DNA from: an uncultured Streptococcus sp.
Lineage (GTDB): Bacteria > Bacillota > Bacilli > Lactobacillales > Streptococcaceae
Length of the DNA stretch: 17,141 bases
NCBI RefSeq assembly: GCF_938036805.1
Contig: NZ_CALHWC010000227.1
Span: forward strand, 1-17,141
Direction of reading: 5' to 3'
The notes beneath the pieces are model-generated. The model ran no database searches. It was not told the DNA's origin and saw only the letters and a program-made list of their open reading frames with translations. Positions 14,603 to 17,141 of this stretch are shown here, piece after piece (position 1 is the stretch's first letter; each line of letters opens with the position of its first letter). Made by a program: the position numbers and the translations under genes.

Positions 14603-15393
14603 TATAAGCCCTCCATGTAGGTCATAACAGATTGGGCCGCATGGTGGCCAATCACTTCTTTCGCAACTGCCAAAATTTCCGGCCGTGCATTTTCTGGTGC
14701 AATCGGGTGCCCCACCACCTGCATCATATGCAGGTCATTGAGGTTATCGCCAAAAGCCATGACCTGGTCCATTTCTAGGCCTAGCTTCTTAGCTAGCTCG
14801 ACAAGAGCCACGCCTTTATCCACATAGTCCAGCACGATATCAATCGACTTATAGCCTGTTGTCATCGCCTTGACACCTGCGACATTTTCATTGACCCAGG
14901 CTTCGCCGTCGGCCACTGTTTCTTCGCTGAAATTGGTCGTGAATTTAAAAATCTCGTCTGTAATCTCACTAAAATCAGCAACTTTTTGGATATTTTCATT
15001 ATAATTAGCGCTGAAAGAGAGATAAGTCGGATCTACTGTCTCTAGCACATAACAGCCTTTTTTCCCTGTCAGAAGCAACTCATTGATATTGACAAAAGGC
15101 GACTCCTTAAGCTTGTCAAATACCTTTAGATAAAATTCTCTTGGCATGGTTGCTTCGTATAGATCTTTTCCTTGAAACTCTACTAGGCTACCATTTTCTG
15201 CGATAAAGATAATATCATCCCGAACTTCATGAAAGAGCTTCTCAAGAGAGAGAATCCCTCGACCACTGGCAACAGCAAAGTAGATGCCCTTTTCTCTAAA
15301 CTGAGCTAGCAGGTGCTTGAGCCGCTCCATATCAAACTGACCCTTGTCATCTAAAAAAGTCCCGTCCATATCTGTGGCAATGAGTCTTATCAT
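14602..15393 (-). CDS. Cof-type HAD-IIB family phosphatase (second)
   Basis: This 263-residue HAD hydrolase has motif I TDMDGTF (Asp8, Asp10), motif II ASGRG, a motif III region KSIDIVLDYVDKGVAL, and motif IV GDNLNDLHMM. It is related to, but clearly diverged from, the next gene, so this is an old duplication. A strong AAGGAG site lies 10 nt before the start. It is first in the HAD-HAD-ftsY operon. In related streptococci smc normally precedes this gene; here a terminator and unrelated sequence do. Confidence 0.9.
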   Translation of the reverse strand: MIRLIATDMDGTFLDDKGQFDMERLKHLLAQFREKGIYFAVASGRGILSLEKLFHEVRDDIIFIAENGSLVEFQGKDLYEATMPREFYLKVFDKLKESPFVNINELLLTGKKGCYVLETVDPTYLSFSANYNENIQKVADFSEITDEIFKFTTNFSEETVADGEAWVNENVAGVKAMTTGYKSIDIVLDYVDKGVALVELAKKLGLEMDQVMAFGDNLNDLHMMQVVGHPIAPENARPEILAVAKEVIGHHAAQSVMTYMEGL

Positions 15394-15417
15394 ACAATTA
15401 TCTCCTTTTTTGAATTA

Positions 15418-15472
15418 GGGGTGTGCAAAGGGCATTTAGGGTATGCATCTTTTAAGGATTTAGGCAACCCCC
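15418..15472 (-). ncRNA. Possible structured leader of the HAD-HAD-ftsY mRNA
   Basis: Between the promoter and the first HAD gene the minus-strand RNA can nest three short helices: GGGG with CCCC at the ends, AAAG with CUUU, and GCAU with AUGC. CCUAAAU occurs twice in unpaired positions. I match it to no known riboswitch. The helices are short (4 bp each), so structure is a hypothesis only. The leader is about 100 nt, long enough for regulation. Confidence 0.3.
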
Positions 15473-15501
15473 ATCATTTCTCATCTCTGTTAATCCTTTA
15501 T

Positions 15502-15510
15502 ATTATATCA
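15502..15510 (-). promoter_or_regulatory. Extended -10 promoter of the HAD-HAD-ftsY operon
   Basis: The minus strand reads TGATATAAT, a perfect extended -10, about 110 nt upstream of the first start codon. No -35 stands out. It lies just downstream of a terminator, which insulates it from transcription coming from the right. Confidence 0.7.
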
Positions 15511-15537
15511 TAAAACTAACACTTCATTCCACAGATG

Positions 15538-15577
15538 AAAAACAGTCAGATCATATTTCTATGACCTGACCGTTTTT
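15538..15577 (-). terminator. Rho-independent terminator upstream of the HAD operon
   Basis: An 18-bp stem with a 4-nt loop has arms AAAAACGGUCAGGUCAUA and UAUGAUCUGACUGUUUUU. It is fully paired only on the minus strand, where two positions are G-U; on the plus strand they are A-C mismatches. It should stop transcripts arriving from the right, but the gene it once served is not evident. Confidence 0.82.
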
Positions 15578-15722
15578 GATATTGTTTATACTATATCTAT
15601 TTACTTTTTTATTTTATAAAATAACATCACATAAACTTTTTATATATTTAGTTATCCTAAATTCAATTTATGTTTTGCTATTTGGCAAATACGTTCTGGC
15701 GAAGCGTGGTCTACAAACTGAC
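15578..15722. other. AT-rich non-coding junction segment
   Basis: About 100 nt of very AT-rich sequence (15578-15680), including the perfect 16-nt palindrome TTATTTTATAAAATAA (15609-15624), gives way abruptly to GC-richer sequence leading into the tadA fragment. I see no smc coding sequence or insertion-sequence ends. The frames that stay open here are shadows. This is the likely join between two blocks of different origin. Confidence 0.5.
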
Positions 15723-15953
15723 TTAGCAGTCTTCGAGTCGCCAGCTTCCAAGGTGTTGGTTTGCCTGGCGAATGGCTTTGATTTCGGCGTGCAGCGTGGC
15801 GTCTTGTTCCTTTTCACGTAAGTTATGACCACGCCCAATAATTTCACCATTCAAGACCACGACAGCCCCGATTGGCACTTCCGCTTGGTCATAGGCTTTC
15901 TGCGCTTCCTTCAACGCTTCCCTCATAAAGAATTCTTTTTCATGAAGTTCCAT
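15723..15953 (-). pseudogene. tadA: Truncated tRNA adenosine deaminase TadA (N-terminal half)
   Basis: This 76-codon frame matches the start of TadA, the deaminase that converts A34 to inosine in tRNA-Arg. EVPIGAVVV and the first zinc/catalytic motif HAE (55-57, in TLHAEIKAI) are present, and the frame ends at SWRLEDC followed by TAA. A normal TadA continues directly into the strand and the PCxxC zinc motif, for about 150-170 residues in all; everything after residue 76 is missing and nothing downstream restores it, so the product should be inactive. From memory, streptococcal TadA differs more (IPIGCV, VMHAE), and this version looks closer to other Lactobacillales. The start lies 4 nt after the stop of the upstream gene. 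Confidence 0.85.
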
Positions 15954-15957
15954 GTTC

Positions 15958-17139
15958 TTACTGATAGACGCGCTTCGTCACGACTAGACTATGCGGTCTC
16001 TCAAACTCCTTATCTAAGTAATCTTGGTACGTTCCTGGTGAAATAAATCCTCGGGCGCTTAAAATATCGGTGCCTGCTGTCCCGACAATCGTATCGGCTA
16101 GCAATACACAGTTGGTACTCATCACAAAATACGTCTTGAATTTTGAAGAGGTAAATTTATACAAGAGTGCATCTGCTTCTTGTTTGAGCTTGTAGGCATA
16201 CATTGGTTCTTCTTTGTCGATTCCAGGATGCTTAGGTTTCACCATTTTCGGTGGATCCCAAGGCACTGTCAGCGACATCAATTTGGCGATTTCCTTATCG
16301 ATGGCCGCGAGTTGTTCTGGAGACAAGGCAAGACCATATCCCAGTAGGGTCTTATGATTTTCGCGTTTACAAAATTCGATGTATTTTTCACGGTCGGCAC
16401 TGAAAAGTACCCCGTCCCCCATCGTTCCAAAGAGGCGCTCCGAATTCGTATCGTAGTTTCCGAATGAAATAATGCGGCCCTTATAACACAGGTCGACATG
16501 CCCGATGGCTCCAAACCCGTCTTTTGTGACATGAATAAACATCTCTAAGTTTGGTTCTGCATTTTCTTTGGCACGGTCGTAAATTTCTGAAGCCGTTTCG
16601 CCTTCTCCAAGTTCCAACGCATCATTAATTTTTTGTAAGGTTACTCGAGGAATCAGTGCAGCAAATACAAGCGGCATCCCACGACGCAAGCGTCTGCGAA
16701 GGACTTTCTTTCCAACTTCGGCCTCGAAGAACCAGCCGTCCCGAATATTGCTAATCCCATACCCGATAAAATAGAGCGAAAGGAAGAACATTTGCAAATT
16801 GCCGTCGCCCCCAAGAGAAATTAAAGTGGCTACCCCGACAACTGAAAGCCAAATGGTATCAAAGAGCAAGCGAAATCGCGGGCGAATATCATCTTTGACA
16901 TAAATATAGTATGTCACACCACTAATTCCCGCCTTCATCACTTCATTGAGTCCCATCAAGATGCTTACAATCGCAATCGGCAATGACAGGAAGAATTGAT
17001 TTCCTGCTAAAAATCCGTAAAGGGAAAATTTCCCTATATTCAGCCATAACGGGTCTTTAGATGCCGCTTTACTAAACCAACGGAATAAGAAATTCCATAG
17101 TTCACGGGCCCATAAGAATGTTAAAAACAGACGTAACAT
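15958..17139 (-). CDS. Membrane protein with papain-like (permuted NlpC/P60-type) C-terminal domain; probably partial
   Basis: At least 393 residues; the frame begins 2 nt from the window edge, so the true start may lie outside and no ribosome binding site can be seen. The N-terminal part has about four hydrophobic segments (roughly 38-66, 70-82, 95-110, 115-130) and then a basic patch (KKVLRRRLRR). The C-terminal 190 residues hold GAIGHVDLCYKGRIISFGNYD with His214, and MSTNCVLLADT with Cys344. The His-before-Cys order with an Asn-Cys pair is that of permuted NlpC/P60 and DUF4105-like hydrolases. That assignment rests on motif pattern alone. Function is unknown; cell-wall or lipid amide hydrolysis are possibilities. 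Tight spacing to tadA suggests one transcript. Confidence 0.55.
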   Translation of the reverse strand: MLRLFLTFLWARELWNFLFRWFSKAASKDPLWLNIGKFSLYGFLAGNQFFLSLPIAIVSILMGLNEVMKAGISGVTYYIYVKDDIRPRFRLLFDTIWLSVVGVATLISLGGDGNLQMFFLSLYFIGYGISNIRDGWFFEAEVGKKVLRRRLRRGMPLVFAALIPRVTLQKINDALELGEGETASEIYDRAKENAEPNLEMFIHVTKDGFGAIGHVDLCYKGRIISFGNYDTNSERLFGTMGDGVLFSADREKYIEFCKRENHKTLLGYGLALSPEQLAAIDKEIAKLMSLTVPWDPPKMVKPKHPGIDKEEPMYAYKLKQEADALLYKFTSSKFKTYFVMSTNCVLLADTIVGTAGTDILSARGFISPGTYQDYLDKEFERPHSLVVTKRVYQ

Positions 17140-17141
17140 CA

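Noticed and set aside
15609..15624. Perfect 16-nt palindrome TTATTTTATAAAATAA
   Set aside because: Pure A/T in a very AT-rich stretch; likely chance, with no associated element.
15576..15821. Plus-strand 81-codon frame with a hydrophobic start
   Set aside because: The hydrophobic part comes from AT-rich non-coding sequence and the rest is the antisense of tadA; there is no ribosome binding site.
15668..15850. Minus-strand 60-codon frame overlapping the end of tadA
   Set aside because: Out of frame with tadA and does not restore the missing C-terminus; it looks like a shadow.

Overview
This window looks like the chromosome of a Streptococcus, probably from the sanguinis/mitis side of the genus. 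It has moderate-to-low GC, streptococcal protein sequences throughout, extended -10 (TGnTATAAT) promoters, CtsR and CodY operators, and gene pairings typical of the genus (upp-clpP-ylbG-liv, ftsY next to two HAD genes, xseA-xseB-ispA-tlyA-argR-recN). Species cannot be fixed by reading. Every gene I accept lies on the minus strand, so transcription runs from high to low coordinates.

Layout from right to left (direction of transcription). (1) 15.7-17.14 kb: the end of a membrane protein with a papain-like (permuted NlpC/P60-type) C-terminal domain, coupled to a tadA fragment that stops after 76 codons, before its second zinc motif. Both read unlike the core streptococcal genes around them. This block sits where smc would be expected upstream of the HAD genes, so it is a transferred segment, a rearrangement or an assembly join. 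(2) 12.27-15.6 kb: a terminator, an extended -10 promoter, a possibly structured leader, then two Cof-type HAD phosphatases and ftsY. (3) 11.36-12.17 kb: upp with its own promoter. (4) 10.69-11.39 kb: clpP under a classic CtsR-controlled promoter. (5) 10.38-10.69 kb: a small YlbG-family (DUF2129) gene. (6) 5.65-10.36 kb: a complete branched-chain amino acid ABC importer, livJHMGF, behind a near-consensus promoter that overlaps a 13/15 match to the CodY box. A hairpin follows livJ, and a strong terminator ends livF. (7) 5.09-5.65 kb: a gene-poor stretch with short reading-frame remnants. (8) 4.2-5.09 kb: nnrD (metabolite repair) and its terminator. (9) 3.8-4.1 kb: a 74-residue XRE-type HTH protein that resembles only the DNA-binding domain of ComR-like regulators, with an inverted repeat in its promoter. 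(10) 1-3.74 kb: a tightly overlapping operon, xseA-xseB-ispA-tlyA-argR, running into the first codons of recN.

Most of the window is ordinary core chromosome: protein quality control, protein targeting, pyrimidine salvage, BCAA uptake, DNA repair, isoprenoid synthesis and arginine control. The parts worth a second look are the right end, the HTH-only regulator and its operator-like repeat, the leader of the HAD/ftsY operon, and an unusual chain-length residue in IspA. I saw no tRNA, rRNA, CRISPR array, insertion sequence or complete mobile element.
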